Assembly: GCF_900111345.1 (NCBI RefSeq)
Contig: NZ_FOGY01000002.1
Coordinates: 434,001-498,000 of the forward strand
Direction of reading: 5' to 3'
Length of the DNA: 64,000 bases
Source: Psychrobacillus sp. OK032
GTDB lineage: Bacteria; Bacillota; Bacilli; Bacillales_A; Planococcaceae
The position numbers and the translations under genes are program-made. Positions 23,757-31,458 of this stretch are shown here, in pieces. How positions within the stretch are numbered: the stretch's first letter is position 1; each line of letters opens with the position of its first letter. The notes beneath the pieces were generated by a model that was not told the origin of the DNA, ran no database searches, and worked only from the letters and a program-made list of their open reading frames with translations.

Positions 23757-23966
23757 ATGGTATCGTATGAAAAACTACGGAGTTTACTAGAATCTCGCGG
23801 AATTTCCTTCCGTACTTTACGAAAAGAAGTCGGCATTACATCGAACGTTGCGGCCAATTTAAACAACGATCGTCCCGTATCTATCGAACGTTTAGCGGAA
23901 ATTTGCCTGTATTTAGACGTCCCTATCGAAGCTGTCGTCGAAGTACTACCGAAGGAAAGCGATTGA
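23757..23966 (+). CDS. Cro/CI-type HTH regulator, 69 aa
   Basis: The ATG at 23757 has AGGGAGAG upstream; a longer frame from 23703 starts inside the hairpin and is unlikely. Nearly the whole protein is one HTH domain (YEKLRSLLESRGISFRTLRK, ITSNVAANLNNDRPVSIERL, LAEICLYLDV), of the Xre/YozG kind. Divergent from the phage sigma gene, it is the best candidate for the lysogeny repressor or Cro of this prophage, or one half of a pair with the next gene. Ends at a terminator. Confidence 0.8.
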   Translation: MVSYEKLRSLLESRGISFRTLRKEVGITSNVAANLNNDRPVSIERLAEICLYLDVPIEAVVEVLPKESD

Positions 23967-23991
23967 GGCGCCGTAATTGGCGTCTTTTTTA
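23967..23991 (+). terminator. Intrinsic terminator after the first HTH gene
   Basis: GGCGCC-GTAATT-GGCGTC (one G-T pair) followed by six T. It starts at the stop codon of the gene before, so the second HTH gene probably has separate or reduced transcription. Confidence 0.75.
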
Positions 23992-24043
23992 TTTCTTCGA
24001 TAAATGGTAAAATATTCTGCGGAGGTGTGCGACTATAGACGTT

Positions 24044-24244
24044 ATGTTGCGTTGTAACTTGCGCGACCGTCGCTTAGATCGCGGACTTACGCAGTATGAG
24101 CTAGAAGTACTATCGGGCGTTTCTCGTCATACGATTTCTGCTTACGAGAACGGCAGCTCGAAATTACAGGTTAAGACTGCGGTAAAGTTTGCGATTGCCC
24201 TCAACTGTACGCTTGACGAATTATTCGAATATAAGCGTATATGA
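24044..24244 (+). CDS. Xre-family HTH regulator, 66 aa
   Basis: Compact HTH protein (NLRDRRLDRGLTQYELEVLS, VSRHTISAYENGSSKLQVKT, ALNCTLDELFEY), a typical Cro/CI fold. The GGAGG site at 24021-24025 is 18 bases before the ATG at 24044 but 9 bases before an in-frame ATA at 24035, so an ATA start (adding three residues) is possible. It could form a two-regulator switch with the gene upstream. It converges with the primase gene. Confidence 0.8.
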   Translation: MLRCNLRDRRLDRGLTQYELEVLSGVSRHTISAYENGSSKLQVKTAVKFAIALNCTLDELFEYKRI

Positions 24245-24283
24245 CTACGGTCGCGGACGGGCTTTTATCGCCGTCCGTGGGAA

Positions 24284-24303
24284 TGTTAAGGAATTCCTTA
24301 ACA
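24284..24303. repeat. 20-bp perfect palindrome between convergent genes
   Basis: TGTTAAGGAATTCCTTAACA, followed at 24305-24314 by AACATATGTT, another palindrome. Upstream is a GC hairpin CGGACGG...CCGTCCG (about 24254-24278) without a T tract. The 130-base gap between the HTH gene and the primase gene holds no gene; these elements may be operators or a two-way terminator. Confidence 0.6.
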
Positions 24304-24375
24304 GAACATATGTTACCGCTAATATTACCATGATTACCAGATGTTGTCGATAAGTTTCGCCATATTCCGACTCTT

Positions 24376-25359
24376 TTATTTTCGCATGTATGTCGGACTA
24401 GTTAACCCTACGGAGATAGTGTTTTCCTTCGTTACAGACGCCGCAAGACTTCGCAATGCCTCCGGCCCATTTGCCGTCAAAATAGCGTTCGCATCCTTCA
24501 TCGGTATTGCCCCGTAATTTACCGTGTACAAGCGTTCGCCGCGTAAGAGAATCGCCACTTGTTCGTTGAAGCGTCGTCCTGCTTTGTCGTTATCGCCCGC
24601 TGCAATAATCGCGTCATACGGCAAGCATCGAATTATATCCGCTTGCTTCCGATTGAACGCTACACCACCGACCGCCACTGCGTTAAAGCCCGCCGTTTGC
24701 CACGATAGCGCATCGATTTCCGCTTCACATACGTAAAGGTCCCCGCCAGTAACAACGTTTGCGCCGTACACTAGCTGACGTATCGGATGCGCTCCTTTTT
24801 CGTAGAAGAACGTCTTACCTCGCGTCGCACGGTACTTTACGTTGGCAAGGCGGCCATCCGGTAAATACCACGGAATCGCAACGAAGCCTTTGTGCCGGGT
24901 CTTGCCTACGCCTGCTCGCGCTTGGACTTCCGGACTAATGCCGCGCTTCGTTAAATACGGCGACGTTAGCTGCTCGATTAATGCGCAGTCGAGTGGTCGG
25001 AAAGGCTTACGCTGCTTTAGCGGTGGGACGATTAGCTTTTGACGCTCCGTTGCTTCGCCTATGCCGTAAGACTCAACGAGGTAATCTTCCGTTTCTTCGT
25101 ACGTTTCGTTGCGTAGGAAAGCGAGTAGCTTCGTAAAATTGCCGGAAGCCCAGTCGGAATCGTAAGCGCCTGAATCTCCGAAACAGCCGGCGTATTCACC
25201 GTCGTAATTAACGAAGAACGATGGCGTTTTATCATAACGGAAGGGCGATGCTGCGATTAGCTTATCGGCGTTGGGCTTAACGGACAACCATTCGAAAGCG
25301 TCGAGTTCGTTGCGGATGTCTACGTTTAGCGGTTGTCCGCGAACGGTAATTATCGGCAT
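24376..25359 (-). CDS. Toprim DNA primase, CHC2-like N terminus lacking zinc ligands
   Basis: 327 residues from the ATG at 25359 (AAGGAGGACACACTC). The N-terminal part keeps the outline of the DnaG zinc domain (ASPFRYDKTPSFFVNYDGEY, then CFGDSGAY), but the first Cys-x-x-His pair is SPFRY, so zinc binding is doubtful. The Toprim core has the catalytic Glu in LYVCEAEIDALSW near 218 and the D-x-D in IIAAGDNDKAGRRF near 260. It synthesises primers for the phage helicase and polymerase. It lies directly after the helicase gene and has its own sigma-A-type promoter. Confidence 0.88.
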   Translation of the reverse strand: MPIITVRGQPLNVDIRNELDAFEWLSVKPNADKLIAASPFRYDKTPSFFVNYDGEYAGCFGDSGAYDSDWASGNFTKLLAFLRNETYEETEDYLVESYGIGEATERQKLIVPPLKQRKPFRPLDCALIEQLTSPYLTKRGISPEVQARAGVGKTRHKGFVAIPWYLPDGRLANVKYRATRGKTFFYEKGAHPIRQLVYGANVVTGGDLYVCEAEIDALSWQTAGFNAVAVGGVAFNRKQADIIRCLPYDAIIAAGDNDKAGRRFNEQVAILLRGERLYTVNYGAIPMKDANAILTANGPEALRSLAASVTKENTISVGLTSPTYMRK

Positions 25360-25378
25360 GAGTGTGTCCTCCTTATTA

Positions 25379-25407
25379 ACTATAATCTTGGAAATATAGT
25401 GGCGCAA
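25379..25407 (-). promoter_or_regulatory. Sigma-A-like promoter before the primase gene
   Basis: Minus strand: TTGCGC (25407-25402), 17 bases, TATAGT (25384-25379), ending 6 bases before the AAGGAGG ribosome site. It is in the gap between helicase stop and primase start. Confidence 0.5.
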
Positions 25408-25424
25408 GGAATAGCACTCGTCGA

Positions 25425-26768
25425 TTAAAAATTAAATTCTGTAATCGCATTTGCGCCTGTCTCCGCTTCCTTCACTACGCCATACTGCGGCATATAAAGT
25501 ATCTCCGACGTATTCCCTTCGCCACCGTCGCGCCCTTTAAATACGCCGACTAGCGCTCGCCCTTGCTTATACGCTGAGTCTACGCCGATTAATAGCGAGG
25601 CATCTTCGAGTAGGCTTTTCGTTTTCTTGACGTCCTTCCTATTCGGTAACTCTAGTTCGCGCTCGCCTTCGTCATCCTCGGTAGGTGTCGTTTCCTCCGC
25701 TTGGGTAATAGCGATAGCAACTACGGACTTTCGCCCGGCAAGCCTACGTAATAACATCGAAGTATTAGCTGCGTCACCGCCCGCCGTTTTGGACGTATTC
25801 GCTTCGTAGTCCAGGAAGTAAAACGGATCGATTACGACATAATCCGCTTTCGTCATCGTAATATCCGCTTCTAGCGCTCGTAGCGTTCTATTCCCAAAGT
25901 CCTCGTCATCAACGGCACGAACCGTAATATTACCCGGTATAATTTCGTTTAGTTGTCCGACGAATGTTCGGAAAGCGCCTTCGAATTCATCGTTCAATTG
26001 TCCGAGCCTTACGTCGCGGCTATCGAAGCCCGCCGACATATCTACGCCGTTTAGGTGGGCCGTTGTAATACCGGATTCTCCCGACAAGCTAACGTAGATA
26101 CGTACGAGGACTTCGTACCATCCCATTTCCATCGCCCATATCAGAACGTTCGCGCCTTGTGATGCGGCGTATATGGCGTCCTCTAGCGCAATGACCGATT
26201 TACCTCGTCCCGACTTACCGAATATCGTATATAAGTTACCGCTGACGTATTCCCCGATTGCGCTAAACTTGCTACGCCATATGCGGAATGACTCGCCGGC
26301 TTTCCTACGTTCGTACTCCGATAGAAACTTCGCTGTGTCGTTTTTTAAATCCGTCCCCACTTTTTCTCGAACGTCTGTTCTCAGTTTAATCGCTTCTAAC
26401 CGTTCTGTCAACGTGTCGAGGAACGTCGGCATGTCATCGCGGTTACTTTCGAAAAGCCTCGCCAGTTCACCGTTGTTAACGAATTCCGAGAACTGCGCGT
26501 CCGCCGAATCGTTCATTAATTTTCGCGTTAGAAAGCCGTACGATTCTCCGACTTGTGGCGTATAGAAAAAGCCGGGACATTCTTCGGTAACGGACGCATA
26601 GCTTGGCGCTTGGCCTCGGTTAGTCGTGGCGTAGTCACGTATGAACCGGTAGGCTTTGCGTTCTGCATCCGTATTGAAATGCGCTTCGGTGACGTTATGG
26701 CGATCGAGTGCGGAAATATCGTTGTTATCAATAATCTTCGATAATAGTAATATACCGTAGTTACTCAA
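25425..26768 (-). CDS. DnaB-like replicative helicase
   Basis: 447 residues, RecA-fold helicase. An N-terminal helical domain (about 1-130) is followed by Walker A FGKSGRGKS at 183-191, WAMEMGW near 214 (H1a-like), Walker B YVVIDPFYF near 300, and an AIAITQAEE segment near 350 corresponding to the Q motif of motif H3. TTG start with GGAGGAAACGTTAA. The partner loader is the DnaC-like protein at 28354-29088. Unwinds DNA ahead of the phage polymerase. Confidence 0.9.
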   Translation of the reverse strand: MSNYGILLLSKIIDNNDISALDRHNVTEAHFNTDAERKAYRFIRDYATTNRGQAPSYASVTEECPGFFYTPQVGESYGFLTRKLMNDSADAQFSEFVNNGELARLFESNRDDMPTFLDTLTERLEAIKLRTDVREKVGTDLKNDTAKFLSEYERRKAGESFRIWRSKFSAIGEYVSGNLYTIFGKSGRGKSVIALEDAIYAASQGANVLIWAMEMGWYEVLVRIYVSLSGESGITTAHLNGVDMSAGFDSRDVRLGQLNDEFEGAFRTFVGQLNEIIPGNITVRAVDDEDFGNRTLRALEADITMTKADYVVIDPFYFLDYEANTSKTAGGDAANTSMLLRRLAGRKSVVAIAITQAEETTPTEDDEGERELELPNRKDVKKTKSLLEDASLLIGVDSAYKQGRALVGVFKGRDGGEGNTSEILYMPQYGVVKEAETGANAITEFNF

Positions 26769-26905
26769 TTAACGTTTCCTCCTTTTTCGATGTAATTTCG
26801 GAAAACCGCGTCGTTGCTGTATCGGACGCGTATTCGGCGATTCCGTTGTCTACCGTATACGGGTACTTTTACGCCACTACTTACCCGACAAGTCGTAATA
26901 CCAAT
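26765..26905 (-). CDS. Possible 46-aa basic protein with ATT start
   Basis: An open frame (opening GITTCRVSSGVKVPVYGRQ, then NRRIRVRYSNDAVFRNYIEK) ends in TGA overlapping the TTG of the helicase gene, the usual coupling in this phage. The only candidate start is ATT at 26905, 5 bases after AAGGAAG. It overlaps the 51-aa gene by 29 bases. Without it the 110-base gap before the helicase would be empty, unusual here. Low confidence. Confidence 0.35.
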   Translation of the reverse strand: MGITTCRVSSGVKVPVYGRQRNRRIRVRYSNDAVFRNYIEKGGNVN

Positions 26906-27032
26906 CGGCTTCCTTATCGAGTTGCTCGTCGGTTAATTCGTTAAAGTCGCCGTGGTCGATCCCGAGATCACCCGCGATCATTACGCAGAAGTTAATCCAG
27001 TACGCGCGTTCTTCTTCGGTAAACTTCGTCAT
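26877..27032 (-). CDS. Small phage protein, 51 aa
   Basis: ATG at 27032 overlaps the stop of the zinc-ribbon gene (ATGA), with AAGGGGGATACG upstream. Acidic helical protein (MTKFTEEERAYWINFCVMIA, LTDEQLDKEADWYYDL). Function unknown. Confidence 0.6.
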   Translation of the reverse strand: MTKFTEEERAYWINFCVMIAGDLGIDHGDFNELTDEQLDKEADWYYDLSGK

Positions 27033-27196
27033 CTAAACGTATCCCCCTTATACTTCCGTTTGAATTTCCAAGCCGATATATCCCCCGACCATACCTTCTT
27101 AACTTTTCCGCATTTAACACATCCGAATGTATAAGGTAAAGTGTCTACCGTTTTCCATCCGTGGTTACAGCGGATTTGTTTTAGTAAGAATTTCAT
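27029..27196 (-). CDS. Zinc-ribbon-like small protein, 55 aa
   Basis: ATG at 27196 overlaps the preceding stop. Cys10-Asn-His12 and CVKC at 26-29 give one plausible zinc site, with a basic C-terminal half (KVKKVW, WKFKRKYKG) suited to nucleic-acid contact. Not recognised beyond that. Confidence 0.6.
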   Translation of the reverse strand: MKFLLKQIRCNHGWKTVDTLPYTFGCVKCGKVKKVWSGDISAWKFKRKYKGDTFR

Positions 27197-27690
27197 CGTC
27201 CGCTCACCGCCTTCAACTTCTCGCTAACTTCCGCAATGCGCTCCGTATATTCCTCGTCCTTACCACCGAAGAATTCGTTTAATAGCGTCAAGTCGTTCAA
27301 CTCGTCGAGTAGTTCGTCCACTTGCGCCTGTTTCTGCTGACGACTTTTCGGCTTTGGCTTCGGCGTCACTGGCGCTACGTTTTCAGCACTATCGACATTA
27401 ACCGTGAATGATAGTCCGCTAAGTAGCGATGGTGTTACGGGGTGATCGTAGTTGGCGATGAATACTTCGGCGTGTGTTGCGCCACAAACGAACTTCACTT
27501 CGTCATGCGCACCGATTGTATATTCGCCAGTATTTACGCAAGATACGTCGTACCAAATGTCCTCTTCCGTACCGTCCTCGTCGACCATGAATTCGTGTGT
27601 ATAAGCGTCCACTCGGAATAGTCTGCGTCCATAACCGTTAATCGTTACGATGTCACCGATATTTGCAATGGGTTTTAATTTTGGATTCAT
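27193..27690 (-). CDS. Phage protein with KOW-like N terminus, 165 aa
   Basis: N-terminal IGDIVTINGYGRRLFRVDAY resembles the barrel modules of other proteins in this phage, and a second strand-rich stretch (HDEVKFVCGATHAEVFIANY) follows. A Pro/Lys linker leads to a C-terminal coiled coil (QQKQAQVDELLDELNDLTLL). Function unknown. Confidence 0.6.
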   Translation of the reverse strand: MNPKLKPIANIGDIVTINGYGRRLFRVDAYTHEFMVDEDGTEEDIWYDVSCVNTGEYTIGAHDEVKFVCGATHAEVFIANYDHPVTPSLLSGLSFTVNVDSAENVAPVTPKPKPKSRQQKQAQVDELLDELNDLTLLNEFFGGKDEEYTERIAEVSEKLKAVSGR

Positions 27691-27710
27691 GCGTTAGCCC
27701 TCCGTTTCTT

Positions 27711-27905
27711 TTAGTAAAATCCGAATAATTTAAACGCTATTGCTTCGGCTAGGAGATACGTGAAGCCCCCGCCGAATACCGTAATGTGCGCTCGTACTGC
27801 GTCGCTTTTAATAGTTAGCGCTCGGTCGATATAATAGAACGTAATTAGCGTAAGTGCCGGTATGCCTACGATTATTATTGCGATTTGTGTTAGCGCGGTG
27901 AGCAT
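27711..27905 (-). CDS. Small membrane protein, 64 aa
   Basis: Two hydrophobic helices (ALTQIAIIIVGIPALTLITF and HITVFGGGFTYLLAEAIAFK), short basic loop between. Unknown function. Confidence 0.6.
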   Translation of the reverse strand: MLTALTQIAIIIVGIPALTLITFYYIDRALTIKSDAVRAHITVFGGGFTYLLAEAIAFKLFGFY

Positions 27906-27907
27906 CG

Positions 27908-28357
27908 TTACGCCTCCGTTTCATTTAAGAGATTCGCGTTTTCGTATATGTTCCCGACGACTTCATAGTTGTTTAACCAGTCGATAGGCATGTGTATTTC
28001 TTCATGTTTACCACTTATAGTTTTCGTGGTTTTATAATCAAATGAACAACCAGTAACCCCTACTACACCTATTTGCGAAAAACCCTCTTCGCGGTCATAA
28101 TCAATTATTCCTCCGCCGCTGTCTCGGTATGGCACGTATTCGTCCTCATGCCATACTTTTAAAATATCTCCCTCATAAATCTCTACACCGTTCTTGTCGG
28201 TGAGTCCTGCGTACTGCATTACTTCAACATCTTCGTCAACTGGACCGTGATATTTCGGCGTATTAACCGCATCGAGCTCGCCGTCAATCCAAGAAAGTCC
28301 CCATACTTGCCTTAATCGTTCGCCATCCCACGCTCTAAACTTAATCTCTCTCATCAT
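27908..28357 (-). CDS. YopX family protein
   Basis: 149 residues with the YopX signature: an opening MREIKFRAWDG, the central MQYAGLTDKNGVEIYEGDIL, and the C-terminal YEVVGNIYEN. YopX proteins occur in many Gram-positive phages, including SPbeta; the role is unknown. The stop of the DnaC-like gene overlaps the tandem ATG codons here. Confidence 0.88.
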   Translation of the reverse strand: MMREIKFRAWDGERLRQVWGLSWIDGELDAVNTPKYHGPVDEDVEVMQYAGLTDKNGVEIYEGDILKVWHEDEYVPYRDSGGGIIDYDREEGFSQIGVVGVTGCSFDYKTTKTISGKHEEIHMPIDWLNNYEVVGNIYENANLLNETEA

Positions 28358-29088
28358 CGTTTCCCCCTTTTCGATTCACCTACGAAGTGTAATACCGCGC
28401 ATTGGTCGCGCATCCTATCGGCAAGCCTCGCATCGAACACGGTCGCCATTTCGGCAATCGGCAGATTCGACGTATAGAGCGTAGGCTTGCCGTTTGTAGT
28501 TCTAGCGTTAATGATCGCGTGTACAATCGATTTAAACGATTCACTTGCGGACCTAATACCTACGTCATCCATTACGAGGAAGCTGACGTCCATTGCCTTG
28601 CGCATTTCGGCCGTTACCTTCGCCAAGCCTGCTTCGTCATGCGTCATGGTAGCGAGGTTGTAATCCGTTTGCAGCTTATTGACGTCGAGAAATAGCGCCG
28701 GCCGTTGCTCCGCCTGTTGTCCGCGTTTGAGCGAGCCGAGGTAATGAGCGACGATATATTCTGATATTAAACTCGCCGCAGTCGTGGTTTTCCCCGTGCC
28801 TGGCGATTCGCTCCAAAGATATAGCGATTTAATCCGCTGTCCATCTGCGTCAAACTGGCGTTCAAACGTCGCTACATAATCCGCTAATAGCCCGTAGATG
28901 TCCGCCTGTTCCTTGCGCGCTGGCGACGTTGCTAGCGTGATGTTCCGATATTCCGACGGCACTTTCGCAGCGCCTATGCGGCCGCCCTTTGAATTTAAAC
29001 CGGTTAAAGCGATTCTGTGCGCGCAGGTCATTAGGCACGTTTTGCAGCCTCCGCGCTTATGTGCGTCTAGTAAGCAATTTCGCGTCAT
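28354..29088 (-). CDS. DnaC-like helicase loader ATPase
   Basis: 244 residues from the ATG at 29088 (AAAGGAGGCACTTTA). Four Cys near the N terminus (C5, C15, C18, C22) may form a zinc site, as in some loaders. The AAA+ core has Walker A SESPGTGKTT near 93-102, Walker B FLVMDDVG near 178 and a sensor-like TLYTSNLP near 212. It should load the DnaB-like helicase encoded downstream onto the phage origin. Confidence 0.85.
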   Translation of the reverse strand: MTRNCLLDAHKRGGCKTCLMTCAHRIALTGLNSKGGRIGAAKVPSEYRNITLATSPARKEQADIYGLLADYVATFERQFDADGQRIKSLYLWSESPGTGKTTTAASLISEYIVAHYLGSLKRGQQAEQRPALFLDVNKLQTDYNLATMTHDEAGLAKVTAEMRKAMDVSFLVMDDVGIRSASESFKSIVHAIINARTTNGKPTLYTSNLPIAEMATVFDARLADRMRDQCAVLHFVGESKRGKR

Positions 29089-29336
29089 TAAAGTGCCTCC
29101 TTTATCCGTACAGACGGTATTAAAACTTCGGCATTCCATCGCAATTCCATTTCCGTCGTTAGTTCACGGTGCCAACGTGTAAGTCGGTTAGGTCGGACGC
29201 CTCTGTGATGTAATCCGCAAATCGTTTGCCCTACGAATACTGCGTAAGTCTTACGATGGTCATTCGGCTTGGCGACCGTTAAATTAATGAAGTCCGCTTC
29301 TTCCTTCGTATCTACTACGATTAACTCGAAAACCAT
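29088..29336 (-). CDS. Small phage protein, 82 aa
   Basis: ATG at 29336 with AGGAGGTGGCGGA. N terminus MVFELIVVDTKEEADF, then beta-strand-like TYAVFVGQTICGL and a His/Arg-rich middle (HHRGVRPNRLTRWHREL). Unknown. Its TAA overlaps the ATG of the loader gene (TAATG). Confidence 0.6.
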   Translation of the reverse strand: MVFELIVVDTKEEADFINLTVAKPNDHRKTYAVFVGQTICGLHHRGVRPNRLTRWHRELTTEMELRWNAEVLIPSVRIKEAL

Positions 29337-29347
29337 TCCGCCACCTC

Positions 29348-29740
29348 CTAAAGCCAATCGGCTAATTTATCGATATTGTCGTTATCCGACGTAGCGACCG
29401 CTCTGTCTACGTCTGCCTTGCGTTGTGACTCCGCTTGTAACCGCTGTAAGTGCCGCGTCATATACGTAACCATAAACCCATACGATAGCCCCGGATATTG
29501 CGCGGACGGCTTGTACTCGTCGAAGCAAGCGTCGATGAACGCCTTGACAAGCGCCTTATCGTATTGCCCTTCACGCTTCGCTGTGCCGATGTAACGTCCT
29601 AACATGCCGGCTTCTGCGTTAAAGCCTCGGAAAGGTACGTAATCTACGCCGTAACGACGCTTGTGTTCGTCGACTAAGTAATTGCGGAAGTGGGCGGTGT
29701 TCCACTTTTCCGTAGGTAATTCCGTGTAGTGCTTCGTCAT
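29348..29740 (-). CDS. Phage protein upstream of the helicase loader, 130 aa
   Basis: Charged N terminus (ELPTEKWNTAHFRNYLVDEH), middle segment GMLGRYIGTAKREGQY, then helices (ALVKAFIDACFDEY) and a basic C-terminal part. A position next to the loader is typical of replisome-organiser or DnaD-like proteins, but I do not recognise the domain. Confidence 0.6.
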   Translation of the reverse strand: MTKHYTELPTEKWNTAHFRNYLVDEHKRRYGVDYVPFRGFNAEAGMLGRYIGTAKREGQYDKALVKAFIDACFDEYKPSAQYPGLSYGFMVTYMTRHLQRLQAESQRKADVDRAVATSDNDNIDKLADWL

Positions 29741-30135
29741 TTAATCGCCTCCGTTGCAATATCGACGCATTTATCATATGCCTCTTCGGTAGTACGTAAA
29801 GGCGCAGGGTCGATTAACCATCCGTCAGAATTTGCGATAGTTTCCAACGCTTTACGAAATTTATCGCTCTTACGCTGAAATTCGAAATGAGACGTCATCC
29901 ATTCATTTCTATTCGTGTTAAGCGCTTTATTTCTCTCTCGTAATCTCTCAACCTCCGCCAGCAGCTTCGGAATATCTTCGACCGCATGACTTAGGAATTG
30001 AACACCGACGTCGTTTATACGCCGTTCCCATACTAAGTGGTATTCGTCGATTAGCGTTGATTCGACGTTAATTCTCTTACCTTCCTCCGCTCGTTTGCGG
30101 ATTGCTTCGATTTCTTCCGTTGTTAATCGTGTCAT
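29737..30135 (-). CDS. Ead/Ea22-like coiled-coil protein, 132 aa
   Basis: The segment WERRINDVGVQFLSHAVEDI, continuing into LLAEVERLRERNKALN, matches the phage Ead/Ea22-like pattern: a short globular part followed by a coiled coil. Role unknown; found in early regions of many phages. ATGA overlap with the next gene. Confidence 0.7.
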   Translation of the reverse strand: MTRLTTEEIEAIRKRAEEGKRINVESTLIDEYHLVWERRINDVGVQFLSHAVEDIPKLLAEVERLRERNKALNTNRNEWMTSHFEFQRKSDKFRKALETIANSDGWLIDPAPLRTTEEAYDKCVDIATEAIK

Positions 30136-30152
30136 TTTCCGATTCCCCCTCG

Positions 30153-30767
30153 TTAATTAAACGTTATTTTCGTTACTCCCGGCACTAGCGCCAATATCGC
30201 TTCAATCGCGCGCTGGCTCGCTTGTTCCGACTGCTTCCGTACCTCGCCGTCCGCTTCGATTTCCTTACGTACGGATGCGCTCGCCTTTGCGTATAACAAC
30301 TGGCGGTCGACTTCCGTGAAGTCCTTGCGTAAAGCCCCGACTTGCTTATCGATGACGATCGCGTCGTAAGGCAACTCCAGCGCAATTAATTCGATGTCCG
30401 GCGTATTAATGATGATTTCGTTATTAGCCGTGATGACTACGTTAGCCGCCGTAATGTCTGCGATGTTAAAGCCGGTTTTAAACGTACCGTGTAGCGTCAT
30501 GTCGAACGTCTTGTCGCCGAACCACTTGGCGTCGGTATAGCGGAATTCCTTTTCGACTACGCCTTCGAGTCCGACGATTTGTAAGTTCTCAGTAAGCGCC
30601 GTGATGACCGTTTGCTTATCGATTATATGCGTTGTCGGTACGCTTAGTTGCTCCGCCTCTTTTTCGATAGACGACGCCTTGTTACCGCTCATGCAGGCCG
30701 TTAGCGTGACGACTGCGGTTATGACGACGAGGGCAAACGTTGCTAGCTTGCGTAGGTTTAGCGACAT
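30153..30767 (-). CDS. Phage lipoprotein, DUF4230-like
   Basis: Signal peptide with basic start and hydrophobic core (LATFALVVITAVVTLTAC) and a lipobox LTAC with Cys at 25: the mature protein should be a lipid-anchored extracellular protein. The rest (ITALTENLQIVGLEGVVEKE, then GTFKTGFNIADI, INTPDIELIAL) follows the DUF4230 plan. Surface lipoproteins in prophages can block DNA injection by other phages; that role is inference here. One-base overlap with the preceding gene. Confidence 0.7.
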   Translation of the reverse strand: MSLNLRKLATFALVVITAVVTLTACMSGNKASSIEKEAEQLSVPTTHIIDKQTVITALTENLQIVGLEGVVEKEFRYTDAKWFGDKTFDMTLHGTFKTGFNIADITAANVVITANNEIIINTPDIELIALELPYDAIVIDKQVGALRKDFTEVDRQLLYAKASASVRKEIEADGEVRKQSEQASQRAIEAILALVPGVTKITFN

Positions 30768-31144
30768 TAGGCGTTGACCCCTTCGATTTTGATTCCGAGT
30801 ATGTCGAGCGTTTCACGGATACCTTCCATTGCGCCTTCCGCTCGGATAATCGTAGGCGTTGTCATTCCGAGATTTGCTGGTAGCATTCGTATATCTTCGT
30901 AGTACTCGCGCACCTTGTCCTTCGGCGACTTTTCGACTTCGTATCCGCTGACTAGCGCTTGCATGAGTTTGTCCTCCGACTTATTAGCGCTCGCCCATTC
31001 GTAGAGTGTGTACGTCGTAGCCGTATGAGGTTGCGTATGATTGACCGCACACATAAGTATTTCGGCGTTGGTAAATTCGAGCGTGCGTAATTCCTCGATT
31101 GCTTCGATCACTTCCGATGGTAGCGTTACTTTTGCGTTTGACAT
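30767..31144 (-). CDS. Phage early protein of unknown function, 125 aa
   Basis: Contains a pattern common to proteins of Gram-positive phages: LPSEVIEAIEELR near 8-20, LMQALVSGYEVEKSPKDKVR near 61-80, and the closing TLDILGIKIEGVNA. The second motif is shared with many otherwise different phage proteins. No function known. AGGAGGAATAACGA upstream of ATG. Confidence 0.7.
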   Translation of the reverse strand: MSNAKVTLPSEVIEAIEELRTLEFTNAEILMCAVNHTQPHTATTYTLYEWASANKSEDKLMQALVSGYEVEKSPKDKVREYYEDIRMLPANLGMTTPTIIRAEGAMEGIRETLDILGIKIEGVNA

Positions 31145-31160
31145 TCGTTATTCCTCCGTT

Positions 31161-31298
31161 TCATATTCGTGTATTTATCGTGCCTGTGAGCCTCCGTTTG
31201 TATTCCGTGAGTATTTCTTTAGGTGCGATGGTAGAACGCCTGTAATCGTCGATTATGACGGTTAAAACGCGTACTACGTCGTTTGATGCCGGCGCCAC
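31161..31298 (-). CDS. Possible 45-aa protein
   Basis: Open frame ending 17 bases before the next gene. Protein-like composition (VVRVLTVIIDDYRRS, APKEILTEYKRRL). The GTG at 31298 lacks a good ribosome site; an AAGGA stands farther upstream (about 31330), where only non-start codons fit. Real start uncertain. Confidence 0.4.
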   Translation of the reverse strand: MAPASNDVVRVLTVIIDDYRRSTIAPKEILTEYKRRLTGTINTRI

Positions 31299-31458
31299 CC
31301 GTACGCCTATTCTTTTGAACTTAAGTTCCTTCGATTATATATAGTAGGTATTTATCGTAGGCACTTAATATTAGCGTTATAATCTTTTATAAAAACATCT
31401 GCGACTGAACGATAGTGAAGGAGCAATTACTTGAACTTTATTTTACTCTCGCAATTAC

